64,000 nucleotides of DNA, from contig NZ_NESI01000008.1 in the NCBI RefSeq assembly GCF_002778325.1, positions 124,001 to 188,000 of the forward strand, written 5' to 3'. The position numbers were made by a program, and so were the translations under genes. The notes below the pieces were generated by a model. The model was not told where the DNA came from. It ran no database searches and saw only the letters and a program-made list of their open reading frames with translations. Position 1 is the stretch's first letter. Each line of letters begins with the position of its first letter. The stretch is from Limnohabitans sp. B9-3. GTDB lineage: Bacteria > Pseudomonadota > Gammaproteobacteria > Burkholderiales > Burkholderiaceae_C. Positions 35,294-43,584 of this stretch are shown piece by piece.

Positions 35294-36016
35294 TCAAGCG
35301 ACGTAAGTCCGCCCACCAAATATCGCCGTCCCCACCCGCACCATCGTGCTGCCGGCCTGCACGGCGGCCTCTAGGTCGCCGGTCATGCCCATCGACAGGG
35401 TGTCGAACTGGGGCAGGTTCAATGCGGCTTTCACGTCGTCAAACAAGGCGCGTGCTTTGGCGTGCACGGCCACCTGCGCGTCAAAGCCTTCCACGGGGTC
35501 GGGGATGGTCATGAGGCCGCGTAAAACCACGCGGGGCAGCTTGGCCACTTCAGCAGCCAGCGCCAGAACATCAGCAGGGGCGATGCCAGATTTGGTTTCG
35601 CCGCCATCGATGTTGACTTGCAGGCACACGTTCAACGGCGCTAGGTTTGCGGGGCGTTGGTCGCTCAAGCGCTGCGCGATTTTGAGACGATCCACCGTGT
35701 GCGCCCAGTCGAAGTGCTCGGCCACAAGTTTGGTTTTGTTGCTTTGGATGGGACCGATGCAGTGCCACACCAAGGCGGGGGCTATACCTTGCAAAGCGGT
35801 GATTTTGTCTACCCCTTCTTGGATGTAGTTCTCTCCAAAATCGCGCTGACCACAGGCTGCCACTTGGCACACATCGTCGGCGCTGAAGGTTTTGGAGACG
35901 GCCAGCAATTGCACGGCATCGACGTTGCGACCGCTGGCCAAGCAAGCCGCCGCGATGCGCGCTTGCACGGCGCTGAGCTTGTCGCGCAACTGTGTATCTG
36001 TATCTGTGTTTTTCAT
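35294..36016 (-). CDS. yggS: PLP homeostasis protein YggS (PLPBP)
   Basis: YggS binds pyridoxal phosphate and maintains B6 and amino-acid balance. The 240-residue product has the PLP lysine in LLAVSKTF (Lys42), DFGENYIQEG, HCIGPIQSNK, VNIDGGETKSG, and the C-terminal SMGMTGDLEAAVQAGSTMVR phosphate-binding segment, all diagnostic. It is divergent from pilT across 29 nt, a neighbourhood seen in many proteobacteria. higBA lies immediately downstream with its promoter in the 48-nt gap. Confidence 0.95.
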   Translation of the reverse strand: MKNTDTDTQLRDKLSAVQARIAAACLASGRNVDAVQLLAVSKTFSADDVCQVAACGQRDFGENYIQEGVDKITALQGIAPALVWHCIGPIQSNKTKLVAEHFDWAHTVDRLKIAQRLSDQRPANLAPLNVCLQVNIDGGETKSGIAPADVLALAAEVAKLPRVVLRGLMTIPDPVEGFDAQVAVHAKARALFDDVKAALNLPQFDTLSMGMTGDLEAAVQAGSTMVRVGTAIFGGRTYVA

Positions 36017-36045
36017 CTTGGGTCAACTTTAACAAGGAGCCCTGC

Positions 36046-37146
36046 ATGCCGCCCACACCCTCACACCTGAACACGTTGCTGCGCCTAGCCGTGGCGCAAC
36101 ACGCTTCGGACTTGCATCTGTCTGCGGGCTTGCCGCCCATGGCTCGGGCGATGGGCGCTTTGGTACCACTGGGCAGCGGTGCAGCGCTAGCCGACGAAAC
36201 CACCTCATTGCAGCCGAACACCTCCCCATCGTCACAGACAAGTACAGCGTCACTCACACACGAGGCCTTGCTCGCGCTTTTGACCCCGCTGATGGACGCA
36301 CCTGCACAAGCCCGCTTCGCCAAAGGACATGAGGTCGACTTTGCGTTTGCTGTCGAGGGCTTAGGCCGCTTCAGAGCCAATGCGTTCATGCAACAACATG
36401 GCTGCGGCGCGGTGCTGCGACACATCCCCCAGCACACGCCCACGCTGGACGCTTTGCAGACGCCACGGGTGCTGCCTGAGTTGCTGAAGCAAGTTGGCTT
36501 GTTGCTGGTCACTGGCCCCACGGGTTCGGGCAAGTCGACCACCTTGGCCGCCATGGTGCAGCACCTGAACACCACCACGCAGCAACACATCGTGACGCTG
36601 GAAGACCCGATCGAGTTTGTGCATACCTCAGCGCAATGCGTCATCACCCAACGCGAAATCGGCACGCACAGCCACAGCTTTGCACACGCGCTACGTGCCG
36701 CTTTGCGCGAAGACCCCGATGTGATTTTGGTGGGCGAGCTGCGTGACCTCGACACCATCCGCTTGGCACTCACCGCGGCAGAAACGGGTCACTTGGTGCT
36801 GGCCAGTTTGCACACCCGCAGCGCGGCAGCGAGTGTGGACCGCATCGTCGATGTGTTTGACGCGCATGAAAAGGCGTTGGTGCGCACGCAACTCAGTGAG
36901 GCCTTGGTCGGTGTGATCACGCAAACCTTGTGTCCCGCAGCGCCGCAACACACAGGAAGCGCGCCATCGACACGATGTGCCGTGTTTGAAACCTTGGTGG
37001 CCACCACGGCTATTCGCAACCTGATTCGAGAAGGCAAAACCGCGCAAATGCAAAGCGCGCAGCAAACGGGTGCGGCGCACGGCATGCAAACCATGGCGCA
37101 GGCGCTTCAAGAGGCGCGTGCCAAGGGGCGTATCGCAGCAGCTTAG
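36046..37146 (+). CDS. pilT: type IV pilus retraction ATPase, PilT-like
   Basis: PilT depolymerises type IV pili during twitching and DNA uptake. The 366-residue product has the N-terminal PAS-like domain (HASDLHLSAG), Walker A GPTGSGKST (157-165), the Asp box LEDPIEFVH, Walker B DPDVILVGELRD (223-234), the His box TGHLVLASLHT and a C-terminal AIRNLIREGKTAQM. Start ATG 36046 has AAGGAG 7 nt upstream. It carries a Ser/Thr-rich insertion at about residues 43-68. pilU, which often follows, is not present here. Confidence 0.92.
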   Translation: MPPTPSHLNTLLRLAVAQHASDLHLSAGLPPMARAMGALVPLGSGAALADETTSLQPNTSPSSQTSTASLTHEALLALLTPLMDAPAQARFAKGHEVDFAFAVEGLGRFRANAFMQQHGCGAVLRHIPQHTPTLDALQTPRVLPELLKQVGLLLVTGPTGSGKSTTLAAMVQHLNTTTQQHIVTLEDPIEFVHTSAQCVITQREIGTHSHSFAHALRAALREDPDVILVGELRDLDTIRLALTAAETGHLVLASLHTRSAAASVDRIVDVFDAHEKALVRTQLSEALVGVITQTLCPAAPQHTGSAPSTRCAVFETLVATTAIRNLIREGKTAQMQSAQQTGAAHGMQTMAQALQEARAKGRIAAA

Positions 37147-37233
37147 GTCGGCGATGACCGAGGTGACAGCACAGAGTCCTCACAGCCCCTATGATTCAGC
37201 GCACTTTCAACCCAAGTTTTTAACGAAATAACC

Positions 37234-38148
37234 ATGTCCAGCATCAACGCCAAAACCTACGAATCTGCCACCTCCACCCCAGTCGCCTTCATTGGCATGG
37301 GCGTCATGGGCTACCCCATGGCGGGCCACTTGGCCAGCGCCGGCCATGCCGTGACTGTTTACAACCGCTCGCCCGCCAAGGCTGAGGCTTGGGTGGCCGA
37401 GTTTGCCAACAGCTCATCGCCAAAAAGCGCTTTGACACCTCGCGAAGCCGCCAAAGGCGCACGTATTGTGTTTTGCTGTGTGGGCAATGACAACGACTTG
37501 CGCTCGGTCATCTTCGGTGCCGACGGTGCCTTGGCAGGTATGGAGCCCGGCACGATCTTGGTGGACCACACCACGGCATCAGCCGATGTGGCACGCGAGA
37601 TCTATGCAGCGGCCAAAAACCTCGGCATTCACTTCATCGACGCGCCCGTCTCGGGCGGCCAAGGTGGCGCGCAAAACGGCCTGTTGACCGTCATGTGCGG
37701 CGGCGATGCAACTGTGTTTGAGCAGGTCAAACCCGTAGCCATGGCGTTCTCACGCGCCTTCACGTTGATGGGCGAGCCTGGTGCTGGCCAGCTCACCAAA
37801 ATGGTGAACCAAATTTGTATCGCGGGCTTGGTGCAAGGCTTGAGCGAGGCGATCGCCTTCGGCTCCAAAGCGGGCCTTGACATGAACTTGGTGCTCGACG
37901 TGATTGGCAAAGGTGCTGCGCAAAGCTGGCAACTCGACAACCGCGGCAAAACCATGGTGGCCGACAAGTTCGATTTCGGTTTTGCCGTCGACTGGATGCG
38001 CAAAGATTTAGGTCTGGTGTTTGACGAAGCCCAGCGCAACGGCGCCGTGTTGCCAGTCACCAAAATGGTCGATCAGTTCTACGGCGAAGTACAGCAAATG
38101 GGTGGCAACCGCTGGGATACATCGAGCCTCATCAAGCGCTTGAAATAA
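37234..38148 (+). CDS. NAD(P)-dependent 3-hydroxyisobutyrate dehydrogenase-like oxidoreductase
   Basis: The 304-residue product has the dinucleotide motif VAFIGMGVMGYPMAGHL (about residues 17-33), the substrate-binding DAPVSGGQGGAQNG and the catalytic Lys in TKMVNQICIAG. It belongs to the beta-hydroxyacid dehydrogenase family (HIBADH, tartronate-semialdehyde reductase, GLYR). An N-terminal extension of about 14 residues precedes the fold. Specific substrate cannot be assigned. It is followed by a strong terminator. Confidence 0.87.
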   Translation: MSSINAKTYESATSTPVAFIGMGVMGYPMAGHLASAGHAVTVYNRSPAKAEAWVAEFANSSSPKSALTPREAAKGARIVFCCVGNDNDLRSVIFGADGALAGMEPGTILVDHTTASADVAREIYAAAKNLGIHFIDAPVSGGQGGAQNGLLTVMCGGDATVFEQVKPVAMAFSRAFTLMGEPGAGQLTKMVNQICIAGLVQGLSEAIAFGSKAGLDMNLVLDVIGKGAAQSWQLDNRGKTMVADKFDFGFAVDWMRKDLGLVFDEAQRNGAVLPVTKMVDQFYGEVQQMGGNRWDTSSLIKRLK

Positions 38149-38163
38149 ACCAGTAGATCAAAC

Positions 38164-38202
38164 AAAAGCCGCGCAGTTCTATTCGAACTGCGCGGCTTTT
38201 TT
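38164..38202. terminator. bidirectional terminator
   Basis: AAAAGCCGCGCAGTTC (38164-38179) pairs perfectly with GAACTGCGCGGCTTTT (38185-38200) around a 5-nt loop, followed by TT on the plus strand and by a T-run on the minus strand. It ends the oxidoreductase gene and the convergent dolP gene. Confidence 0.9.
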
Positions 38203-38239
38203 ATGCCCATTGATCCGGGCGCATCAAGTTTGAAGCTGA

Positions 38240-38935
38240 TTATTTGATGGGCGTAACCACAGCGCCACCGCTGACGGGTGGAGCCAGCGAAACAGGCTTG
38301 CTGGGTGGTTGTTCCAGCGAGGTGCTGCGTCTGGGTTGCATGGCACGCAGCTCATCTTCAGTGATGTATTCGAACACCTTCACCACGCGCTTGACGCCAC
38401 TCACGCCACGGACCACATCAGTGGCACGATTGGCTTCGCGCTGCGTCACGCGGCCCATCAGATACACCGTGCCGCGCTCGGCCACCACCTTGTACACGGT
38501 GGCGAACACGTCTTCGCTGTCGACCATGGCGGCTTTGACCTTGGCCACTAGCAACACGTCGTTTGAACGGTCGGCAAAGCTGGAGGCGGGCCCCACAGCC
38601 AATTCGTTGGCGACCAAGCGGACGTTTTCAACGCGACCGATCAGTTGCTCCACTTGTTGACGCACACGGTCGCTGGACACCTCACCTGTGATCAACACTT
38701 GGCGGTTGTAGCTGGTGAAGTTGACATGTTCTTTGTTGCCAAAGTTCTCATTGCGGGCTGAAGCGCTGCGTTGCTCAATGCCCTCGTCTTCGAGTTGAAT
38801 GCCGGTGGTTCGGCGGTCACTGGCGACCATCGCGCCGCCCATCATGCCGCCCAACATCACGGGGGCGCAGGCGGACAGGCCCAAGGTGAGGGCAAGAACG
38901 GTGAGTAGTTTTTGGCTTGTGTTTTTCATAGTCAT
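38240..38935 (-). CDS. dolP: BON-domain outer-membrane lipoprotein DolP (YraP)
   Basis: DolP is an outer-membrane lipoprotein with two BON domains that supports envelope integrity. The 231-residue product has a lipoprotein signal (GLSACAP, Cys22 or nearby), BON1 about residues 70-115 and BON2 about 125-195 (AERGTVYLMGRVTQREANRA). A Pro-rich C-terminus extends beyond the usual end. The start codon overlaps the diaA stop in ATGA; the next ATG, two codons later, is equally possible. Gene order rsmI-yraN-diaA-dolP matches enterobacteria. Confidence 0.92.
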   Translation of the reverse strand: MTMKNTSQKLLTVLALTLGLSACAPVMLGGMMGGAMVASDRRTTGIQLEDEGIEQRSASARNENFGNKEHVNFTSYNRQVLITGEVSSDRVRQQVEQLIGRVENVRLVANELAVGPASSFADRSNDVLLVAKVKAAMVDSEDVFATVYKVVAERGTVYLMGRVTQREANRATDVVRGVSGVKRVVKVFEYITEDELRAMQPRRSTSLEQPPSKPVSLAPPVSGGAVVTPIK

Positions 38936-39531
38936 TCGTTTCCTTCTTGATCACCAAGCAACTGCGTGTCCACGCCATCACAAATGCAATGGATGGTTAG
39001 CAAATGCACTTCTTGAATTCGCGCTGTACGGTCGTGCGGCACACAAATATGCACGTCGGTTTCGCGCAGGGCTTGACCCATTTTTCCACCACCTTTGCCG
39101 GTCAGGGCGACCACCGTCATGTCTCGCTCGTGGGCGGCTTGAATGGCGGCCAAGACATTGGGTGAACTGCCGCTGGTGGTGATGGCCAACAGCACATCGC
39201 CCGACTGCCCCAACGCACGCACTTGCTTGGCAAAGATTTGTTCAAAGTTGTAGTCGTTGGCGATGGCCGTGATGATGGAACTGTCCGTGGTGAGCGCAAT
39301 AGCCCCCAGTTCGGGACGTTCGCGCTCAAATCGGCCCACAAACTCAGCCGCAAAGTGCTGCGCATCTGCGGCTGATCCACCGTTACCGCAAGCTAGCACC
39401 TTGCCACCACTGGTGACACTGGCCAGCACCGCAGAGACAGCAGATGCAATAGGTTTAGACAAGACTTGTGCGGCTTGGTATTTCAAGTCGGCGCTGTCGA
39501 TGAAGTGTTGCTCAATGCGTTGCTCTAACAT
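38932..39531 (-). CDS. diaA: DnaA initiator-associating protein DiaA / SIS-domain phosphosugar isomerase
   Basis: The 199-residue product has the SIS-domain features GNGGSAADAQHFAAEFVGR (about residues 46-64) and ITTSGSSPNVLAAI, and resembles both GmhA and DiaA. Position between yraN and dolP supports DiaA, which binds DnaA and promotes timely initiation. A GmhA role in heptose synthesis cannot be excluded because the catalytic Glu and His (EFVGRFERERP, EVHLLTIHCICD) look intact. I start at ATG 39531 (MLEQRIEQHF). Confidence 0.85.
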   Translation of the reverse strand: MLEQRIEQHFIDSADLKYQAAQVLSKPIASAVSAVLASVTSGGKVLACGNGGSAADAQHFAAEFVGRFERERPELGAIALTTDSSIITAIANDYNFEQIFAKQVRALGQSGDVLLAITTSGSSPNVLAAIQAAHERDMTVVALTGKGGGKMGQALRETDVHICVPHDRTARIQEVHLLTIHCICDGVDTQLLGDQEGNE

Positions 39532-39556
39532 GCCGGAATGATACCTTTTGTGCCCA

Positions 39557-39946
39557 TCATGCCGCGTCAAACGCTGCGGGGTACCAATGCAGGCCATCCG
39601 CCTCAAACGCCACCACATCAAAGCGACATGGTGGCTCTTGATGCAAGCGCATCAAATAGTGCCGAGCCGCAAACACAATGCGGCGTTGCTTTGCCGACGT
39701 GATGCTGGCCAATGCTCCGCCATGGGTGCGACTTCCGCGTTGTCGGACCTCGACAAAGACCAAGGTGCCATCGCGGTCACGAAGAATTAAATCTATTTCG
39801 CCGCCGCCGCGCCCGGGCGTTCGATAATTGCGTTGCACCAGCTTCAAGCCCTTCGCTTGCAGGTGATGCAAGGCGCGGTCTTCAGCCGCATCCCCTTTTT
39901 GCTTGGTGGTCGCATCCTTGGTGTTGTCGACCTTGAGCTTGTCCAT
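39557..39946 (-). CDS. yraN: YraN family (UPF0102) nuclease-fold protein
   Basis: The 129-residue product has the endonuclease-like core of UPF0102: GDAAEDRALHHLQAKGLKLV, YRTPGRGGGEIDLILRD and LVFVEVRQR with the Glu/Asp/Glu-x-Lys-type metal site (here E-V-R). An N-terminal lysine-rich extension of about 15 residues precedes it. It is divergent from rsmI (11 nt between starts) and upstream of diaA. Cellular substrate is unknown. Confidence 0.9.
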   Translation of the reverse strand: MDKLKVDNTKDATTKQKGDAAEDRALHHLQAKGLKLVQRNYRTPGRGGGEIDLILRDRDGTLVFVEVRQRGSRTHGGALASITSAKQRRIVFAARHYLMRLHQEPPCRFDVVAFEADGLHWYPAAFDAA

Positions 39947-39957
39947 AGATCTCCCTG

Positions 39958-40875
39958 ATGAGCGCCAATTTTGATTCCGCCTTGACGGCAGCCCACGCCG
40001 CCGCCGCTACGCAGCACTACCCCACGGGGGCTTTGTTCGTCGTGGCCACGCCGATTGGTAATTTGGCCGACATCAGCCTGCGTGCGCTGCACACCTTGAG
40101 CTTATGCGACACCTTGGCCTGTGAAGACACCCGGCACAGCCAAACCTTGTTACGTGCCTATGGCATCGACAAGGGCTCCGCGCATTGGCTGGCCGTGCAC
40201 CAACACAACGAAGCAGAAGCCGCACAAGAGGTGGTGCGCCGTTTACAAGCTGGCCAGCGCGTGGCCTATGTCAGTGATGCGGGCACACCCGCTGTGAGCG
40301 ACCCAGGCGCGCGCTTGGCGTGGCAAGTGCAACTGGCAGGCCACCGCGTGATTCCGCTGCCCGGTGCCAGCAGTGTGACTGCATTACTGAGTGCGTGTGG
40401 CACGCCTGCGCATGACTCGTCGGGCTTTGTGTTCATCGGGTTTCTGCCCTCCAAAGCTACCGAGCGCATGCATGCGGTTGAAGTTCTCAAAGAAGAGCCG
40501 CGCACCCAAGTTCTGCTTGAAGCGCCACACCGCATCGAAGCCCTTGCCGCAGCGCTCGCACAGCTGGGTACACGCCCCCTGACTGTTGGTCGCGAGTTGA
40601 CGAAGCAGTTCGAAGAAATTGCCACCGTCGCTGCACAAGATCTGAGCGCGTGGATCCAAGCCAGTCCGCAACGCACACGCGGTGAGTTCGCTTTGGTCGT
40701 GCACGCGCAAGTTCAAGAGGTGGAAACAGGTTCCGACAACGACCGCGTGTTGACGCTGTTGATGGCTGAATTGCCGCTAAAAACTGCCGTCAAACTGGCT
40801 GCTGATTTGACGGGTGAGGCGCGTAACGCTTTGTATGAGCGGGCCTTGGTGCTGAAGGCGCAAAGCGAAGGCTGA
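39958..40875 (+). CDS. rsmI: 16S rRNA (cytidine-1402-2'-O)-methyltransferase
   Basis: RsmI methylates C1402 in the P site of 16S rRNA. The 305-residue product contains the tetrapyrrole-methylase fold signatures ALFVVATPIGNLADISLRAL, CEDTRHSQTLL, AYVSDAGTPAVSDPGARL and IPLPGASSVTALLSACG, and a C-terminal RNA-binding extension. It is divergent from yraN. Its stop codon is 2 nt from the 3' end of the antisense tRNA-Arg gene. Confidence 0.95.
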   Translation: MSANFDSALTAAHAAAATQHYPTGALFVVATPIGNLADISLRALHTLSLCDTLACEDTRHSQTLLRAYGIDKGSAHWLAVHQHNEAEAAQEVVRRLQAGQRVAYVSDAGTPAVSDPGARLAWQVQLAGHRVIPLPGASSVTALLSACGTPAHDSSGFVFIGFLPSKATERMHAVEVLKEEPRTQVLLEAPHRIEALAAALAQLGTRPLTVGRELTKQFEEIATVAAQDLSAWIQASPQRTRGEFALVVHAQVQEVETGSDNDRVLTLLMAELPLKTAVKLAADLTGEARNALYERALVLKAQSEG

Positions 40876-40877
40876 AA

Positions 40878-40953
40878 TGGTGCGGCTGGCGGGGATCGAA
40901 CCCACGACCCTTGGCTTCGGAGGCCAATACTCTATCCACTGAGCTACAGCCGC
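40878..40953 (-). tRNA. tRNA-Arg (anticodon CCG)
   Basis: On the minus strand the gene starts GCGGCTG at 40953 and ends CAGCCGC-A-CCA with the CCA encoded at 40880-40878. The D arm (GCTCAGTGGATAGAGT), anticodon stem-loop TTGGC-CTCCGAA-GCCAA and T arm (GTGGG-TTCGATC-CCCGC) all fold. The anticodon is CCG, reading CGG. Length with CCA is 76 nt. Confidence 0.95.
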
Positions 40954-40984
40954 ATGCGAGTCAATTTGCATTGTAAGGCCCCGC

Positions 40985-40990
40985 TATAAT
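40985..40990 (+). promoter_or_regulatory. -10 element for the cytochrome c5 gene
   Basis: TATAAT is a perfect -10 hexamer lying 40 nt before the ATG of the cytochrome gene. The -35 side is weak (AATTTG-like at 40963). Transcription would start near 40997. It is within the 77-nt spacer between the tRNA gene and the cytochrome gene. Confidence 0.5.
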
Positions 40991-41030
40991 TGAAGGAGTT
41001 TAAAAGTTGATTCCTAAGGACACATTCATC

Positions 41031-41537
41031 ATGAGCGACAACCACCACGAAGAAGATCACACCGGACCGGTCAAAACCCCTAAACAGTTCTTAATGATGG
41101 TGGGTTACTCCTTTGTGTTGCCTATTTTCATCATCATTGGTTTGGTTTATTTTGTAACCACCGACAACATGCCTCAGGCAGGTTCGTCCACCTCACCAGA
41201 AGCTATCGCAACTCGTATTCAGAAGGTCGGCTCTGTTGAAATTCGCGATGCCAACCGCGAGCTGAAGGCTGGTGTTGAGGTGTTCAAGGCTCAGTGCGCG
41301 GCTTGTCACGTTTCTGGCGCTGCGGGTGCCCCTAAAGTCGGTGATAAGGCCGCTTGGGCGCCTCGCTTGGGCAAGGGTTACGACGCTCTGCTGACCTCAG
41401 CGCTGAAGGGCAAGGGTGCCATGGGTGCACAAGGTGGTGGCGACTTTGACGACCTCGAAATAGGTCGTGCCGTCGTCTACATGGCCAACGAAGCGGGTGC
41501 AAAATTCACCGACCCAAAGAAGGCTGAAGCCAAGTAA
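41031..41537 (+). CDS. membrane-anchored cytochrome c5-like protein
   Basis: The 168-residue product has one N-terminal membrane anchor (about residues 20-42) and one c-haem motif, CAACH (89-93), with the c5-type GKGYDALLTSALKGKGAMGAQGG and the Met ligand region. It probably shuttles electrons near terminal oxidases in the periplasm. A second half-domain usual in some c5 proteins is absent. ATG 41031 (MSDNHHEED) with AAGGA upstream is the start. It has its own -10 and a terminator. Confidence 0.9.
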   Translation: MSDNHHEEDHTGPVKTPKQFLMMVGYSFVLPIFIIIGLVYFVTTDNMPQAGSSTSPEAIATRIQKVGSVEIRDANRELKAGVEVFKAQCAACHVSGAAGAPKVGDKAAWAPRLGKGYDALLTSALKGKGAMGAQGGGDFDDLEIGRAVVYMANEAGAKFTDPKKAEAK

Positions 41538-41554
41538 TTGGCGCTTGTCCATCA

Positions 41555-41578
41555 AACCGGCTTAGGCCGGTTTTTTTT
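41555..41578 (+). terminator. Rho-independent terminator after cytochrome c5
   Basis: AACCGGC (41555-41561) and GCCGGTT (41566-41572) form a 7-bp stem with a TTAG loop, followed by a run of T to 41578. It ends the cytochrome transcript before the convergent unknown gene. Confidence 0.9.
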
Positions 41579-41584
41579 CGTCTG

Positions 41585-42115
41585 TTATTTCTTTTCTATC
41601 GCTGCCTGCGGACTTCTTACGTAGCCAAATTGCTGAGCCAAAGAAGCACGTGACACCTCTTGCGGCACCCATAATCCTTCCTCAATTGGCCTCAGAACCA
41701 AATGCATGTCTTGTGTGTGCACCAAGCCAAAGCCCAGCTCAGTGTCTATGTACAAATAACCCGCCTCATCGACACAACACCGCTGAATGCGCGCGGCTCG
41801 TCCTGTGTGTGTTTGCAGGCTCCCGTCAGCTTGTATTCGCCATATCCAAGGTGTGGCTTCTAACTCGACATACACACGCTGTGGTCCATTTTGAAAAAAC
41901 CAACGGCCAAGCGTATCGGATTCGTAGTTGCGCGCAATGAAGTCGATGAGTTTTTCGTGCTGCAGCCGAGAGCCCTTGCTTTGTGTGAAATTACCTAGAG
42001 CCTGCACTGTGTCATCCCGCATGTACCAATCACCCCGCGCGTCTAAACCTAGCCAACCAAAGCAGTCTGGAACATGAGGCCATTTAGCGATAGCTTGTTT
42101 GACGATGTCGTCCAT
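41585..42115 (-). CDS. conserved protein of unknown function
   Basis: I cannot assign a family. The 176-residue product begins with KWPHVPDCFGWLGLDARGDWYMRDD, continues with RLQHEKLIDFIARNYESDTLGRWFFQNGPQRVYVELE and ends with a Gln/Ser-rich tail. It has no signal peptide or membrane segment and two isolated cysteines. The pattern resembles small Trp-rich DUF proteins common in Burkholderiales, where a neighbour is a YheT-type hydrolase, as here. It lies 10 nt after the hydrolase stop and is the last gene of a three-gene unit. Confidence 0.65.
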   Translation of the reverse strand: MDDIVKQAIAKWPHVPDCFGWLGLDARGDWYMRDDTVQALGNFTQSKGSRLQHEKLIDFIARNYESDTLGRWFFQNGPQRVYVELEATPWIWRIQADGSLQTHTGRAARIQRCCVDEAGYLYIDTELGFGLVHTQDMHLVLRPIEEGLWVPQEVSRASLAQQFGYVRSPQAAIEKK

Positions 42116-42125
42116 GACGATCCTT

Positions 42126-43106
42126 TTAAATAGAAACTTGTTTTAACCATTCCACAACAGCTTTTGGCATGTCTGACAAGTGCCCCGGAAATGTGCCTCC
42201 CGTGAAGCCCACGTGTCCACCGGCGTTGGGTTGCCACAACTGCACCCAATCGCTGACCTCTTCAAATTTGGGTAGGCTGCTTGCTGGAATGAACGGATCG
42301 TTGCGTGCATTCAAAACCAAGGCAGGGACGCGAACGCTGGCGAGGTCTCGCTTGGCTGAGGCTCTGCTCCAATAATCATTTGTATCTTTGAAGCCATGCA
42401 GCGGTGCTGTGAAGATGTTGTCAAAACCGTAAAGCGTATCGACACGCATAAGTGCATGTGGGTCGAACAATCCCGGAAATTGATTCAACTTTTGCAAGGC
42501 CCGCGGTTTCATACTCGCTAAAAACATGCGCGCGTACACGCGTTTGTTAAAACCACGGTCAATCGCGTGTCCGCTGGCTGCGAGGTCAAGGGGCGAACAT
42601 ACGGATGCAATCCCATCAATCTCGGCCGATGCAGCATGCCCCTGCTCACCTGCCCAACGCATCAGCGCGTTGCCGCCAAGAGATATGCCGACAGCGTACA
42701 TGGCAGCATCATGTGTCTTACGAAATTTCGACAACAACCAGCCTATTTCTTCGTGATCACCGGAATGGTAGGCGCGGGGTGAGAGGTTCAACTCACCGCT
42801 GCAACCTCTGAAATGAGGCATGGCAAGACGCCAACCGCGTTGCTGCACTTCGCCCGCAAATGCTTGTGCGTAGTGGCTGTTTGAAGAACCTTCTAAGCCG
42901 TGAAACAACACCAAAAGTGGTGCGTCTTTTTGAACAAATGGATGGATGAGCCAATCAACGTCGATGAAGTCGCCGTCTGGTGCTGTCCACCGCTCTCGCG
43001 ACCATTGAATACCGGTAGGTTGATGTTGTCGCGCAACTTTGGCTGCGTAAATTGTTTGTAAATTTCCACCTGGTAGCCACCAAGGCGCTTTGTAATTCCA
43101 ACTCAA
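42126..43106 (-). CDS. YheT-family alpha/beta hydrolase
   Basis: The product (326 residues from TTG 43106) is an alpha/beta hydrolase of the YheT/ABHD family: APWWLPGGNLQTIYA at the start, the oxyanion LLVLFHGLEGSSNSHY, the nucleophile YAVGISLGGNALMRW, and the late His in GGHVGF; the Asp is in NARNDPFIP. The TTG start overlaps the stop of the NTF2-like gene as TTGA (43106-43103), a typical coupled start; a 27-residue-longer form from an upstream ATG is less likely. Substrate is unknown, probably an ester or lipid. Confidence 0.85.
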   Translation of the reverse strand: MSWNYKAPWWLPGGNLQTIYAAKVARQHQPTGIQWSRERWTAPDGDFIDVDWLIHPFVQKDAPLLVLFHGLEGSSNSHYAQAFAGEVQQRGWRLAMPHFRGCSGELNLSPRAYHSGDHEEIGWLLSKFRKTHDAAMYAVGISLGGNALMRWAGEQGHAASAEIDGIASVCSPLDLAASGHAIDRGFNKRVYARMFLASMKPRALQKLNQFPGLFDPHALMRVDTLYGFDNIFTAPLHGFKDTNDYWSRASAKRDLASVRVPALVLNARNDPFIPASSLPKFEEVSDWVQLWQPNAGGHVGFTGGTFPGHLSDMPKAVVEWLKQVSI

Positions 43107-43552
43107 TGCAAAACCTGAGACGATGAGAGCGGCCCTTGCTGCACAGCCAAGGTGCCTGGACTGGCATGGTGCGCGACCATTCTCCACCCTTGTGGTGTCC
43201 GCTGATAGACGTTGGTGGCGATCACCACGGCCTCTTGTGGCCCTTCTGCAGTCAAGACGGCAACCCGTTCGACCACGTTGTGCATCGCACTGGTGAGTGA
43301 CTCCACTTTGCTGATCTGTTCGGGCCGTGCAGCAATACGACCGCTCGTAAACATAGCTTCAAATGCGGCACGGATTGAGGCAGTTCCAATCAACCGTGGC
43401 CCACCTGGGTGTATGCAAATGACTTCGTCCTCATCTGCCCAGCAAGCCATCAACTGAACAATGTCACCCTGCTGCAAGGCCTCGTAGAACTGTGCTTCTA
43501 TTTCATCGGCACTTCCACCGATCGTGGCAGCTTGAATTTTGGCTTTTTGCAT
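43103..43552 (-). CDS. NTF2/SnoaL-like domain protein
   Basis: The 149-residue product has the NTF2-like cone fold: SADEIEAQFYEALQQGDIVQLMACW, then CIHPGGPRLIGTASIRAAFEAMF and a C-terminal NVYQRTPQGWRMVAHHASPG. Such domains act as small-molecule binding or isomerase scaffolds. I start at ATG 43552 because the upstream ATG lies inside the atp terminator. It overlaps the hydrolase start (TTGA). It lies just downstream of the atp operon. Confidence 0.82.
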   Translation of the reverse strand: MQKAKIQAATIGGSADEIEAQFYEALQQGDIVQLMACWADEDEVICIHPGGPRLIGTASIRAAFEAMFTSGRIAARPEQISKVESLTSAMHNVVERVAVLTAEGPQEAVVIATNVYQRTPQGWRMVAHHASPGTLAVQQGPLSSSQVLH

Positions 43553-43584
43553 CTCTAAATTGTCGCTTGATTTCTGCCAAATGA

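Noticed and set aside
35571-36773. 400-residue minus-strand ORF
   Set aside because: It runs antisense to pilT and out of frame through yggS, both of which are certain genes.
40777-40971. 64-residue ORF over the tRNA gene
   Set aside because: It is the common spurious translation of a tRNA and overlaps rsmI; the tRNA explains the sequence.
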